A stretch of DNA of 64,000 nucleotides, taken from assembly GCF_012927745.1 (NCBI RefSeq), contig NZ_JABBKX010000002.1:907999-971998 (forward strand). Reading direction: 5' to 3'. The position numbers and the translations under genes were made by a program. This DNA comes from Neoroseomonas marina (GTDB lineage Bacteria; Pseudomonadota; Alphaproteobacteria; Acetobacterales; Acetobacteraceae). Under the pieces are notes generated by a model. It saw only the letters and a program-made list of their open reading frames with translations, had not been told where the DNA came from and ran no database searches. Position 1 is the stretch's first letter; every line of letters starts with the position of its first letter. Positions 43,979 through 53,474 of the stretch are shown here, piece by piece.

Positions 43979-45694
43979 TCAGCGAGCGGCGCGACGTTGC
44001 GCAGTTGCAGCCGGGTCAGGCTCCCCGGTCGCGGTCAACACGACGCCGTAATCGGCCTCGGCCTGCTGCGCATCGATGAGTCCGTACCGGACGTCGCGCG
44101 CGACCAGCAAGGGGTCGCGCGCGAAGGGATCGCCGTAGCCGCCGCCGCCGGGCATCTCGACTACGAGCCGGTCGCCCGCAGGGATGACCTGCAGCCCCTT
44201 GGTCTTCAAGTCGCTGCCCGTTCCCAGCGAAAGCCGTCCCAGCGCGCCGGCACCACCGCCCGAACGCCCGCGCGCAGGATAGACGCCGCGCTCGAAGCGC
44301 GCCTGGATGCCGAAGGCCGCCTCATCGCGATTGGCGATCTCCATCCGCTGCCCCAGCCCGCCGCGATGGCGGCCCGCGCCGCCCGATCCCTTGCGATACT
44401 CCTTGCGCCACACCACCAGCGGGGTGATGGCCTCGGTGATCTCCACCGGCACGTTGCGCACGCCTGAGGGGAACGGCGTCGCCGACAGGCCGTCCTGTCG
44501 CGGCCGCGCGCCCGCGCCGCCGGAATGGAAGGTGGTCACGTTGAAGGCGCGGGTCGCGGAACCCTCGGTCCCTGTCAGGCCGTGGCCCGCGAGGAGGCTG
44601 AGGTTCCACAGGCTCGAGGTGCCTTCCGCCGGCACGGTGTCCGGCAACGCCTGGTCCAGGCAGCCATAGACGACGTCGGGCATCATGTGCCCCATGATCG
44701 AACGCGCATAGACCGCCGCCGGATGCGGCGCATTGACGATGGTGTTCTCGGGGGCCGTGACGACCACGGCGTCGAGTGTGCCGGTGTTGTTCGGGATCCA
44801 GGGAGCGATCGCCGCCTTCACGCCGAAGGACGTGTAGGCCTCCGTGTAGCAGAGCGGGCAGTTGATGGCGTAGCGCGACAGGCCCGAGGTGCCCGTGTAG
44901 TCCACCAGGATGCGGTCGCCCGCGATGGTCAGCGTCGCGGCCAGCGTGACCGGTGCCTCGTACCCGTCGATGGTCATCGACGCCGACCATGACCCCTGCG
45001 GCAGCTTCGAGATCGCGTCCGCCATCGCGCGGCGGCTGCGCGAGATGATCTCCTCGCCGAGATGGTCGAGATCGGCGAGGCGGAACTCGCGCATCATCTC
45101 GACCAGGCGGCGGCCGCCCGTCTCGTTGCAGGCGACCAGCGCATAGATGTCGCCTACCACCTGCACCGGCTCGCGCACATTGGCGCGCACCATGCCGAGC
45201 AGGTCCTCGTTCATCGTGCCCTGCCGCGCCAGGTACATCAGCGGGATGTAGAGGCCCTCGTGATAGATCTGCCGGCCATCGGCGCTGACCCCGAGCCCGC
45301 CGATATCCACCACATGCGTCGTGCAGGCGAAGAGCGCGACGGGCGTGCCGTCGAGGAAGATCGGCGTCACCACCGTCAGGTCGAACAGATGCCCCGTGCC
45401 CTTCCACGGGTCGTTGGTGATCAGGATATCGCCGTCCTTCAGCGTCGCGGCGGGAAAGGCATCGAGGAAATGCACCACCGACCGCGCCATCGAATTGATG
45501 TGTCCCGGCGTGCCGGTGACCGCCTGCGCGAGCATCCGGCCCCGCATGTCGAAGACGCCGGCGGAGATGTCGCCGGCCTCGCGCGCCGCCGTGGAGAAGG
45601 CGGTGCGCACCAGGGTCTGCGCCTGTTCCTCGACGACCGAGAGCAGGCGGTTCCACAGGATCTGGAGCTCGATCTCGCCGACCGCGTTGCTCAT
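43979..45694 (-). CDS. hyuB: Hydantoinase B / oxoprolinase family subunit
   Basis: The 571-residue protein has HyuB marks: IELQILWNRLLSVVEEQAQTLVRTAFS near the start, NDPWKGTGHLFDLTVVTPIF, and a glycine-rich GGGGYGDPFARDP end. With HyuA it forms an ATP-dependent amidohydrolase that opens hydantoins, N-methylhydantoin or oxoproline. It overlaps hyuA by four bases. The choice among hydantoin, N-methylhydantoin and 5-oxoproline cannot be made by sequence alone. Confidence 0.88.
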   Translation of the reverse strand: MSNAVGEIELQILWNRLLSVVEEQAQTLVRTAFSTAAREAGDISAGVFDMRGRMLAQAVTGTPGHINSMARSVVHFLDAFPAATLKDGDILITNDPWKGTGHLFDLTVVTPIFLDGTPVALFACTTHVVDIGGLGVSADGRQIYHEGLYIPLMYLARQGTMNEDLLGMVRANVREPVQVVGDIYALVACNETGGRRLVEMMREFRLADLDHLGEEIISRSRRAMADAISKLPQGSWSASMTIDGYEAPVTLAATLTIAGDRILVDYTGTSGLSRYAINCPLCYTEAYTSFGVKAAIAPWIPNNTGTLDAVVVTAPENTIVNAPHPAAVYARSIMGHMMPDVVYGCLDQALPDTVPAEGTSSLWNLSLLAGHGLTGTEGSATRAFNVTTFHSGGAGARPRQDGLSATPFPSGVRNVPVEITEAITPLVVWRKEYRKGSGGAGRHRGGLGQRMEIANRDEAAFGIQARFERGVYPARGRSGGGAGALGRLSLGTGSDLKTKGLQVIPAGDRLVVEMPGGGGYGDPFARDPLLVARDVRYGLIDAQQAEADYGVVLTATGEPDPAATAQRRAAR

Positions 45695-47769
45695 CGGGCC
45701 ATCCTTTCGATCAGCAGGTGGCCGGCGGCGTTGGCGCCGGCGCGGAAGCCCGCGGGAACCAGCGTCGAGGTCTCGGCCTCGACGATCACGGCGGGCCCCG
45801 CGATGCGCGCGCCGGGCCTGAGGCTCGCGCGGTCGTAGATGCTGGCCTCGACGACCTCGCCCAGGCCGGGATCTACGATGCGGCGCGTGCCGGACGGTTC
45901 GGGTGGCGGCGCTTCCGGCGGGTCGGGTATGCGCGCGGGCAGCGGCTTCGCCTCCGCGAGCGAGAGCGTCCAGGTCAGGACCTCGATATCGAGCTTCGGG
46001 ATCACGCGGCCGTAGAGCGCGTTGTAGGTCGCCTCGAAGGCCGCCTTGAAGGCCGCCACGCTGGATGCTGCATAGGGCCCTTCGGGCAGCGTCACCGCGA
46101 CCTCATGTCCCTGTCCGCGATAGCGCATGAAGCCGGTGCGGACTTCCTGCAGCCTGGCATCCGGTGCGCCGAGGCGCACCACGGCTTCGGCTTCGGCACG
46201 CATGGCGTCGTACAGCCCGTTGACCAGCGCCGCATCGAAGGCGTTGAGGTTGATCAGCCGCGTGCGCACCACCTCATAGCCGATCGGCGCGCCGAGGAAG
46301 CCATGCGCGGACCCTACGCCGGCGCCAACCGGCACCAGCACGCGATCCATCCCGAGTTTCTGCGCCATCCGCGCGGCGTGCAGCGGCGCGGCGCCGCCAA
46401 AGGCGATCATGGTGCGCCCGCCCGTCTCCTTGCCGTTCTCCACGGCATGCACGCGGGCGGCGCTTGCCATGGTCTCGGTCACGATCTCGGTGATGCCGAG
46501 GGCGGCCTTCTCCGTCGTCATGCCAAGTGGCGCGGCGACCACCTGCGCGCAGGCGACAACCGAGGCTTCGGGGGTCAGCGTGATGTGGCCGCCTGCGAAG
46601 CGGGCCGGATCGATCCAGGACAGGGCGAGGTCCGCATCCGTCACAGTGGGCATGGTGCCGCCGCGCCCGTAGCAGGCGGGGCCCGGCATGGACCCCGCGC
46701 TGTCCGGTCCCACCGTGATGCGCCCGAGGCCGTCGACCCGCGCGATGGAGCCGCCGCCCGCCCCGATCTCGACCATGTCGATCACCGGGATGCGCACGGG
46801 GATGCCGCTGCCTTTCACGAAGCGGGCCGCGCGGGCGATCTCGAAGTGTCGGGCCTGCTGTGGCTTCATGTCGTCGATCAGGGTGATCTTCGCCGTGGTG
46901 CCGCCCATGTCGAAGGCGAGGGCGCGGTCGATGCCGTTCTCGGCGGCGAGGATCTGCGCGAGGATTGCGCCGCCCGCCGGGCCGGATTCGACGAGGCGGA
47001 TCGGGAAGCGCCGCGCCGTCTCCACCGTCGTGATGCCGCCCGAGGACATGATCAGCAGCAACGGGCAGGTCGAGCCCAGCGCCTTCAGCCCGTCCTCCAG
47101 CCGCCTCAGGTAGCTTTCGATCAGCGGCAGGACATAGGCGTTCGCCACCGTGGTCGAGGTGCGTTCGTACTCGCGGATCTCGGGGCACACCTCGGAGGAG
47201 ATCGCGATGACCTCGCTCGGCAGCACGCGCGAGAGAACCTCGCGCGCGCGCCTTTCGTGCGCGTCGTTCTGGTAGGCGTGGAGGAAGGAGATGGCGAGCG
47301 ATTCGATGCCCTCGGCCTTCACCTCCGCGGCGACGGCCTCCAGCGCCGCCTCATCCAACGGCAGCAGCACCGCGCCGTCGGCGGCGACGCGCTCGGGCAC
47401 CTCGAAGCGCCAGGGCCGCGCGACCAGCGGCTCCGGCCGCTCCATGTAGAGGTCGTACTGCTCGAAGCGATGTTCGTAGGCCATTTCGAGGGAATCGCGG
47501 AATCCCTCGGTGGTCACCAAAGCGGTCCTTGCGCCCTTGCGCTCGATCAGCGCGTTGGTCGCGAGCGTCGTGCCATGGATCACCAGCGTGAGGTCCGAAG
47601 CGGCGATGCCGGCCCGCGCCAGAATCATCGCCGTGCCCTCGAGCACGGCGCGCTCCGGCGCATCTGGCGTCGTCAGGACCTTGCTGGAAAGCGACCTGTC
47701 CGGCAGGGCCAGGACGAGGTCCGTGAAGGTACCGCCGATGTCGACGGCCAGGCGCGCAGTCTTGCTCAT
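45691..47769 (-). CDS. hyuA: Hydantoinase A / oxoprolinase family subunit
   Basis: The 692-residue protein has the actin-like ATPase phosphate motif LAVDIGGTFTDLVLALPD, HGTTLATNALIERKGARTAL, SGGITTVETARRFP and AFDMGGTTAKI, then IGAGGGSIARVD. It works with HyuB. Start ATG 47769 is set by the conserved beginning; the open frame extends to 48360 as noise. It lies 11 bases after a TctC gene, so import and ring opening of a cyclic imide are likely coupled. Confidence 0.9.
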   Translation of the reverse strand: MSKTARLAVDIGGTFTDLVLALPDRSLSSKVLTTPDAPERAVLEGTAMILARAGIAASDLTLVIHGTTLATNALIERKGARTALVTTEGFRDSLEMAYEHRFEQYDLYMERPEPLVARPWRFEVPERVAADGAVLLPLDEAALEAVAAEVKAEGIESLAISFLHAYQNDAHERRAREVLSRVLPSEVIAISSEVCPEIREYERTSTTVANAYVLPLIESYLRRLEDGLKALGSTCPLLLIMSSGGITTVETARRFPIRLVESGPAGGAILAQILAAENGIDRALAFDMGGTTAKITLIDDMKPQQARHFEIARAARFVKGSGIPVRIPVIDMVEIGAGGGSIARVDGLGRITVGPDSAGSMPGPACYGRGGTMPTVTDADLALSWIDPARFAGGHITLTPEASVVACAQVVAAPLGMTTEKAALGITEIVTETMASAARVHAVENGKETGGRTMIAFGGAAPLHAARMAQKLGMDRVLVPVGAGVGSAHGFLGAPIGYEVVRTRLINLNAFDAALVNGLYDAMRAEAEAVVRLGAPDARLQEVRTGFMRYRGQGHEVAVTLPEGPYAASSVAAFKAAFEATYNALYGRVIPKLDIEVLTWTLSLAEAKPLPARIPDPPEAPPPEPSGTRRIVDPGLGEVVEASIYDRASLRPGARIAGPAVIVEAETSTLVPAGFRAGANAAGHLLIERMAR

Positions 47770-47780
47770 CAGATCCCGTT

Positions 47781-48755
47781 TCAATCGGCGCGGATGTTCG
47801 CGGCCTGCACCACAGACCGCCAGGTTTCGAGTTCCCGCCGCACGAAGGCGGCGAATTCGGCCGGCGGCATCGGTGCTGCGTCGAAGCCGACGCGCGAGAG
47901 CATCTCCACGACTTCGGGACGCGCGAGGATGTTCGCAATGTCGGCCGCAAGCCTGGCCTGGATCGCCTCCGGCGTGCCCGGTGGCGCCGCCACCCCGTAC
48001 CAGTTGGAGACATCGAAATCCGGCACGACGCTGCCCACCGTGGGCGTGTCGGGCGAAGCAGCCCAGCGCGTCGCCGGGCTCACCGCGAGCAGGCGCAGCT
48101 CCCCCTGCTGGACCATCGGCCAGGCCGAGGCGTCGGAGAAGAAGATGTCCACATTGCCCGCGACGAGATCGGTCAGCGCCGGACCCGTGCCGCGATAGGG
48201 CACATGCACCATGCGCGTGCCGAGGCGGAGATTCAGCAGCTCGCCCGCGAGATGCGTGCCGGTGCCAACGCCGCCCGAGGCGAAGCGGATCGCATCCGGC
48301 TCGCGCTTCACCAAGGCGACGAACTCGACGAGGTTCCGTGCTGCGATCCCCTTGCGGCAAACCAGCAACAGCGGGCTGCGCGTGACCATGCTGACATGGC
48401 TGAGCGCGAGCGGATCATAGGGCATGGACCGCACGGCGGGCCCCGCGGTGATCGCGCCGGGCGCGGTCATCGACAGCGTATGGCCGTCGGGCGTCGACTT
48501 CGCCATGGCTTCCACGCCGATGCCGCCGCCGGCCCCGCTGCGGTTCTCGACCACAACGGGCTGTCCGAGCAGCGTGCCGAGCGGGTCGGCCAGGATGCGT
48601 CCCACCACATCCACCCCGCCCCCTGGCGGGAACGGCACGATCAGCCGGATCGGCCGGTTGGGAAAGGCCTGCGCCCGCGCGGCGGGCGCCGTGGCCAGGA
48701 CAAGGCCGGCACCCAGAACGGTGCGCCGGGTCGCGGAAAGGACAGCATCATGCAC
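47781..48755 (-). CDS. TctC/Bug-family periplasmic binding protein
   Basis: The 324-residue protein has an export signal (ATRRTVLGAGLVLATAPAA) and core segments [41 protein letters not shown] and PDGHTLSMTAPG. I chose the GTG at 48755 because AGGAGG lies nine bases upstream; an in-frame ATG at 48794 precedes that site and is less likely. It heads the operon with hyuA, hyuB and an FAD oxidoreductase. Confidence 0.87.
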   Translation of the reverse strand: MHDAVLSATRRTVLGAGLVLATAPAARAQAFPNRPIRLIVPFPPGGGVDVVGRILADPLGTLLGQPVVVENRSGAGGGIGVEAMAKSTPDGHTLSMTAPGAITAGPAVRSMPYDPLALSHVSMVTRSPLLLVCRKGIAARNLVEFVALVKREPDAIRFASGGVGTGTHLAGELLNLRLGTRMVHVPYRGTGPALTDLVAGNVDIFFSDASAWPMVQQGELRLLAVSPATRWAASPDTPTVGSVVPDFDVSNWYGVAAPPGTPEAIQARLAADIANILARPEVVEMLSRVGFDAAPMPPAEFAAFVRRELETWRSVVQAANIRAD

Positions 48756-48870
48756 GTCGCCATTCCTCCTGGCCTTCTGGAACGCCGGCTCCACCCATCC
48801 TGCGGGCCGTTCCGTCCCGCATGCTCATGCCGCTGTTCACGCTTGCCACAGCCATGGCTGGGCGGATACG

Positions 48871-48891
48871 AAGAGAACGCTGTTCTATTTT
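48871..48891. promoter_or_regulatory. IclR-type operator candidate, copy 2
   Basis: AAGAGAACGCTGTTC followed by TATTTT lies between the divergent TctC and IclR genes. The core AGAAC-GCT-GTTCT is a perfect five-base inverted repeat. It matches the site at 40967-40987 at 17 of 21 positions, so autoregulation plus control of the hydantoinase and oxidase operons is inferred. Confidence 0.5.
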
Positions 48892-49008
48892 CCTGGTCAA
48901 GCACCCTTCATGCGTGGGGCGGCAGGCGCCTTCCGGCGCCGCGCATCGAGGGAACGCTCCGGCGGGACAGCACGTTCAGCGACTTCACCGGCTTCCCAGA
49001 GGACGTGC

Positions 49009-49836
49009 ATGGCGATCAAGGCGACTCGAGCGTCGGTCCGGCGGGCAGGCGAGCGCCGCGCCGCCGTCAAGGCCAAGGTCCGGGCCCCGGCGCCAGAAGC
49101 GGCGCAGGAGGATGAGGACGCCACCGGTGACGAGCGGCCGATCGCCGCGGTGGAGCGAGCCCTGTCGGTACTGAGCGCCTTCCGCGCCGCGCCGCGCCTC
49201 TCGCTCAGCGAGTTGTCCAAGCTCACCGGTCTCTTCAAGAGCACCCTCCTTCGCATCCTCGCCACGCTGGAGCGCAACGGCTACGTCATGCGCCTCGCCG
49301 ACGGCCAGTATCGCGTCGGCGGCATCTTGTTCGAGCTCGGCTCCGGCTACGTCGCCTCCTTCCATATCGAGGAAGTGATGAAGCCGGCCCTCGCGCAACT
49401 TGTCGCTGCCACGGGGGAGACCGCGGCCTTCTACGTCCGTGCCGGGACGCAGCGTCAGTGCGTCTTCCGTGTCGACTCGCCGCAGGCGGTCCGCCACGTC
49501 ATCACGGCCGGCCAGATCCTCGAACTCGACAGCGCCGCCACCAGCCAGATCCTCCGGCGCTACGAGAAGGGCGGTCGCCGACCGACCGCGGAGACGGACT
49601 ACACCGCGCTGTGCCGTTCGACGTCGGGGCAGGGCGACGTCGACACGGCCTCGGTCGCCGCACCGATCTTCGACACCGGCGGCTTCATCGGGGTCATCAA
49701 CATCTCGGGCCCGGTTCATCGCTTCACCAAGCCGGTGGCGGCGCGATGCCTCACGGAGTTGGCCGCGACTGCGGCACGGCTGTCGCGCGCGCTCGGCGGC
49801 ATCGGCCCGGACAATGCGGGGGGGCCGCCGTCGTGA
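49009..49836 (+). CDS. IclR-family transcriptional regulator
   Basis: The 275-residue protein has a basic, flexible N terminus of about 45 residues, then a winged helix (AAVERALSVLSAF, LTGLFKSTLLRILATLERNG) and the effector domain (GETAAFYVRAGTQRQCVFRVDSP). AGAGGA lies upstream of the ATG. Its stop overlaps the GTG of the molybdenum hydroxylase subunit, an unusual coupling of regulator and enzyme. It probably binds the paired motifs at 40967 and 48871. Confidence 0.87.
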   Translation: MAIKATRASVRRAGERRAAVKAKVRAPAPEAAQEDEDATGDERPIAAVERALSVLSAFRAAPRLSLSELSKLTGLFKSTLLRILATLERNGYVMRLADGQYRVGGILFELGSGYVASFHIEEVMKPALAQLVAATGETAAFYVRAGTQRQCVFRVDSPQAVRHVITAGQILELDSAATSQILRRYEKGGRRPTAETDYTALCRSTSGQGDVDTASVAAPIFDTGGFIGVINISGPVHRFTKPVAARCLTELAATAARLSRALGGIGPDNAGGPPS

Positions 49837-52148
49837 CCGCGCGTTCGCTCTCCCGGATCGAGGATCTGCGCTTCCTCACCGGCCGCGGCGATTATGTCGC
49901 AGACCGCACGATGCCGGGCATGCTCGAAGGGGTCGTGTTGCGGTCGCCACATGCGCATGCGCGGCTCGGCGCTGTCGCGGTGGAGGCGGCACGGCGCCTG
50001 CCTGGCGTGCGCTCGGTGCTGACGGGGGAGATGCTCGGTGCGCTCGGCCCGCTGCCTTGCATCACCGCGATCGACACGGTCGGGCCCTTCGTGAAGCCGT
50101 CCCGGCCGGTGCTGGCGCGCGGCACGGTGCGCCATGTCGGCGACCCGGTCGCCTTCGTCGTCGCGGAGACGCGCGCCCAGGCGCTCGATGCCGCGGAGGC
50201 GATAGAGGTCTCGTACGAGCCGCTGCCCCCCGTGACGGATCTCGCCGCCGCTGTGGCTCCGGATGCGCCCCAGCTCTGGCCCGAGGCACCGGGCAATACG
50301 AGCTTCGTCTTCCGCCGGGGCGACGCCGCAGCGGTGCAGGCGGCAATGGACGCCGCCGCGCACGTGATCGAGGGCGAGCTGGTCAACAACCGCGTGGTCA
50401 TCGCGCCGATCGAGGCGCGTGCGGCCATCGGTGATTGGCAGGACGAGGACGCGACGCTCGTGCTGACCGGCCAGGCGGTGCACGGCGTGCGGCAGCAGAT
50501 CGCCGGCAATATCCTCGGCATCCCGAATGAGCGCCTGCGGCTGATCGTGCCGGACGTGGGCGGCGGCTTCGGGGTCAAGAACTTCGTCTATCCGGAATGG
50601 GTGCTGGTGCTGGAAGCGGCGCGGCGGATCGGCCGGCCGGTGCGCTGGATCTCGGAGCGCGTCGAGGATTTCCACTCCTCGACGCAGGGGCGCGACAACC
50701 GCGCGACGCTGCGCCTCGCCCTGGATGCCGGGCACAACATCCTGGCCCTCGAGGCTCGCATCCTCAGCAACATGGGCGCCTATCTCTCGACCAACGGTCC
50801 GCTTGCGCCGACCACGGCCTTCGCGAGCGCGATGGGCGGCGTCTACGCCGTTCCGGCAATCGACATCGAGGTGCGCGGCGTCTTCACCAACACCGTGCCG
50901 GTCGACGCCTATCGCGGCGCGGGCAAGCCCGAGGCGAACTACATCGTCGAGCGGATGATCGACATCGCGGCCGCCAGGCTCGGCGTCGATCCGGTGGAAT
51001 TGCGCCGGCGCAACATGATGCGCAACGCCCCGCACCGGAGCGCGACGGGCATGCAGATCGACGGCGGGCGCTTTGGGCTGAATCTCGAGGATGCGCTGCG
51101 GCGGGCAGACCATGCCGGCTTTCCCGCGCGTCGCGCGGCCTCCGAGCAGCTCGGCCTGCTGCGCGGCCTGGGCCTGGGCTGCTTCCTCGAAACGGCGCGC
51201 GGCGCCCCCAACGAGGTCGCCAGCATCCGCATGGAACCCGACGGCAGCATCGTCTTCGCCGTCGGCACGCAATCGAACGGCCAGGGGCACGAGACGTCCT
51301 ATGCGCAGGTCGCCGCGTCGATGCTCGGCCTGCCGCTCGATCGCTTCCGCTTCCGCCAGGGCGACACCGCGCTGCTGCCCGGTGGCGGCGGGCATGGCGG
51401 GGCGCGGTCGCTGCAACTCGGCGGTACGGCGCTCGTGCTCGCGGTCGAGGCGATGGTCGCGAAGGGATGCAGCATCGCCGCGCATCTCCTCCAGGCCCGG
51501 CCGGAGGAGATTGCCTTCCGCGATGGCGCCTTCCGGCACCGGCAGGATGGCCGCGCGCTGCCGCTCGACGAGCTTGCCGCGGCCTCCCGCGATCCGGTGA
51601 GCCTGCCTGAGGGCCTCAGCCCGGGGCTGGACGGGATGGGGAAGAACGTCTCGGACCTCTACGCCTTCCCCAATGGTTGCCATGTCGCGGAGGTCGAGAT
51701 CGATCCTGAGACCGGCAGTGTCCGCCTCTGCCGCTACACACTGGTGGACGACTACGGGACGCTCGTGAATCCGCGACTTGCCCTGGGCCAGGTGCAGGGC
51801 GGCGTCGCGCAGGGCATCGGCCAGGCCATGCTCGAGCACGCCGCCTATGATGCCGCAACGGGTCAGTTCCTGGCAGGCTCGCTGATGGACTACGCGCTGC
51901 CGCGCGCCTCGGACCTGCCCGACTTCGATGCGGTGCTGGCCGAGGAGGTTCCGACGGCGTCGAACCGACTGGGCGTGAAGGGCGCGGGACAGGCCGGGTG
52001 CATGGCCGCACCCCAGACGGTCATGAACGCGATCATGGATGCGCTCTCGACGGTGGGCGTGACGCATCTCGACATGCCGGCGACGCCGTTGCGCGTCTGG
52101 CAGGCCATCGAGGTCGCGAAGCGCGGAAAGGCGAGCCTGGCCGGCTGA
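49833..52148 (+). CDS. Xanthine dehydrogenase/CoxL-family molybdopterin-binding subunit
   Basis: The 771-residue protein has LTGRGDYVADRTMPGMLEGVVLRS at its start, PDVGGGFGVKN, AYRGAGKPEANYIVERM, NGQGHETSYAQV and the end segment RLGVKGAGQAGCM with a likely active-site Glu region. It is the large subunit of an aerobic molybdenum hydroxylase. The AYRGAG loop, not AYRCSFR, argues against true CO dehydrogenase. The usual FAD and [2Fe-2S] subunits are absent on both sides, so partners must be elsewhere. A GTG start overlaps the IclR stop (GTGA). Confidence 0.85.
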   Translation: MTARSLSRIEDLRFLTGRGDYVADRTMPGMLEGVVLRSPHAHARLGAVAVEAARRLPGVRSVLTGEMLGALGPLPCITAIDTVGPFVKPSRPVLARGTVRHVGDPVAFVVAETRAQALDAAEAIEVSYEPLPPVTDLAAAVAPDAPQLWPEAPGNTSFVFRRGDAAAVQAAMDAAAHVIEGELVNNRVVIAPIEARAAIGDWQDEDATLVLTGQAVHGVRQQIAGNILGIPNERLRLIVPDVGGGFGVKNFVYPEWVLVLEAARRIGRPVRWISERVEDFHSSTQGRDNRATLRLALDAGHNILALEARILSNMGAYLSTNGPLAPTTAFASAMGGVYAVPAIDIEVRGVFTNTVPVDAYRGAGKPEANYIVERMIDIAAARLGVDPVELRRRNMMRNAPHRSATGMQIDGGRFGLNLEDALRRADHAGFPARRAASEQLGLLRGLGLGCFLETARGAPNEVASIRMEPDGSIVFAVGTQSNGQGHETSYAQVAASMLGLPLDRFRFRQGDTALLPGGGGHGGARSLQLGGTALVLAVEAMVAKGCSIAAHLLQARPEEIAFRDGAFRHRQDGRALPLDELAAASRDPVSLPEGLSPGLDGMGKNVSDLYAFPNGCHVAEVEIDPETGSVRLCRYTLVDDYGTLVNPRLALGQVQGGVAQGIGQAMLEHAAYDAATGQFLAGSLMDYALPRASDLPDFDAVLAEEVPTASNRLGVKGAGQAGCMAAPQTVMNAIMDALSTVGVTHLDMPATPLRVWQAIEVAKRGKASLAG

Positions 52149-52571
52149 CAGACGTTCCGGTCGCAGGTTGCGCTCGCGCCGTGCCGCCGCGCCATGTCGG
52201 CGCGGCTGTCGCGCGATGTCGCCGGCCTCGGCGGGGAACTGTGGCGGCAAGAGACCGGCACCGAGATGGTCGCTGGACATCACGGAGACGGGGCGCAACG
52301 CGAAGGTGGCGGGTTAGGTCCGGCGCGGGCGGCGTCGTCGCCGGCAACCCGGCCTCCACATCAGCATCGCGACGCTGCGCCTTGACTGCTGCGCGACGGT
52401 ACTCGGTCATGTCCGGGGCATACCGCGCGCGGAGCGGCAACTCCGCCGCCCGGCCTGATCCTTGGCACGGAGCTGAGGCATGTCCGGCATCGGCACATGA
52501 GCGATATCGTCGAACCACCAGGTCCGATAACCACATCCCATCGCTATCGCCCCGGCCGCCGGGAGCAGCCT
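52149..52571. other. Intergenic region without a recognised gene
   Basis: About 420 bases between two convergent genes. Frames on both strands are antisense-like or low-complexity, with scattered Arg-rich translation. I see no terminator with a T-run, no transposon end and no RNA gene. Confidence 0.4.
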
Positions 52572-53474
52572 TCACGCCTTCCGCGCCTCTTGCGCCGCAA
52601 TCGCGCGCGCCCGAACGAGAAGGGCCTGAGCCCGTTGTACGATCGGGATGTCGATCATCTTGCCGTCCAGGGACCAGGACCCGCGACCGGCGGCCGCCGC
52701 TTCCTTGTCCATGCGCACGATCGTCTCGGCCTTCGCCACAGCCTCGGGGCTCGGGCTGAAGCCGACGTTCAGCACCGGCACCTGCGACGGATGGATCGCC
52801 GAGGCGCCGACGAAGCCGAAGGAGGCCGACAGCCGCACAACCTTCATGTAGGCGTCGAGATCCGAGTAGTCGGCTACGGTCCCGATCGTGCCCATCGGCA
52901 TCAGCCCATGCGCGCGCGCCGCCTGCAGGATCTGCTGCTTCGGCAACAGCATGGTCTCGGCGGTCGGCTCGCCCCCGAGCTCCGTCGCGAAGTCCTCCGC
53001 GCCGAGCGACATGCCGAGGTTGCGCGGCGTCGCGCGCGCGATCTCATGCGCCTGGTGCAGCGGCCCCGGTGCTTCGACGAGCACCATGAAGCGCAGCGTG
53101 CGGTCGGGGATGCCGCGCTTCTCTTCGAGCCGCGCCACCAGCTCGTCGAGGAGGCGGAGGTGGTCCGGTCCTTGAGCCTTGGTGATCATCAGCCCGTTCA
53201 CGCCGGGCAGCACCGCGGCCTCGAGGTCGCGTACCGCCAGTTCGAGCGGCTGGTTGATGCGCACCAGGATGTCGGCGCGGCCTTCCTTGTGCAGGCGCTC
53301 GACGACGCCCGGCAGCTTCTTCCGCGCATCCTCCTTGTCGGCCGGGGCGATGCTGTCCTCGAGATCGAGCTGCAGCACGTCCGCCCCGCGGGAGGAGGCC
53401 TTGGCCACGAAGCGTTCCACGTTCACCGGCACGAAGAGGCCAGAACGCCAGACGGGATGGGCGGCAGCAGTCAT
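52572..53474 (-). CDS. HpcH/HpaI aldolase / CitE-like CoA-ester lyase
   Basis: The 300-residue TIM-barrel enzyme has VLQLDLEDSIAPADKEDARKKL and ILVRINQP, plus metal ligands Glu in VLVEAPGPLHQAHEIA and Asp in SLGAEDFATELGG. FGFVGASAIHPSQVPVLN closes the active site, as in malyl-CoA or citramalyl-CoA lyases. Its ATG shares one base with the stop of the CoA-transferase gene. A route that activates an acid to its CoA ester, then cleaves it, is inferred. Confidence 0.87.
   Translation of the reverse strand: MTAAAHPVWRSGLFVPVNVERFVAKASSRGADVLQLDLEDSIAPADKEDARKKLPGVVERLHKEGRADILVRINQPLELAVRDLEAAVLPGVNGLMITKAQGPDHLRLLDELVARLEEKRGIPDRTLRFMVLVEAPGPLHQAHEIARATPRNLGMSLGAEDFATELGGEPTAETMLLPKQQILQAARAHGLMPMGTIGTVADYSDLDAYMKVVRLSASFGFVGASAIHPSQVPVLNVGFSPSPEAVAKAETIVRMDKEAAAAGRGSWSLDGKMIDIPIVQRAQALLVRARAIAAQEARKA

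Noticed and set aside
45718-48198. Plus-strand open frame of 826 codons
   Set aside because: It is antisense to hyuA, with His/Arg-rich translation and no recognised domain.
49716-52298. Minus-strand open frame of 860 codons
   Set aside because: It lies antisense to the CoxL-like gene, which has clear family motifs.
52033-52575. Minus-strand frame of 180 codons
   Set aside because: It partly overlaps the CoxL-like gene antisense; Arg-rich composition and no family resemblance.
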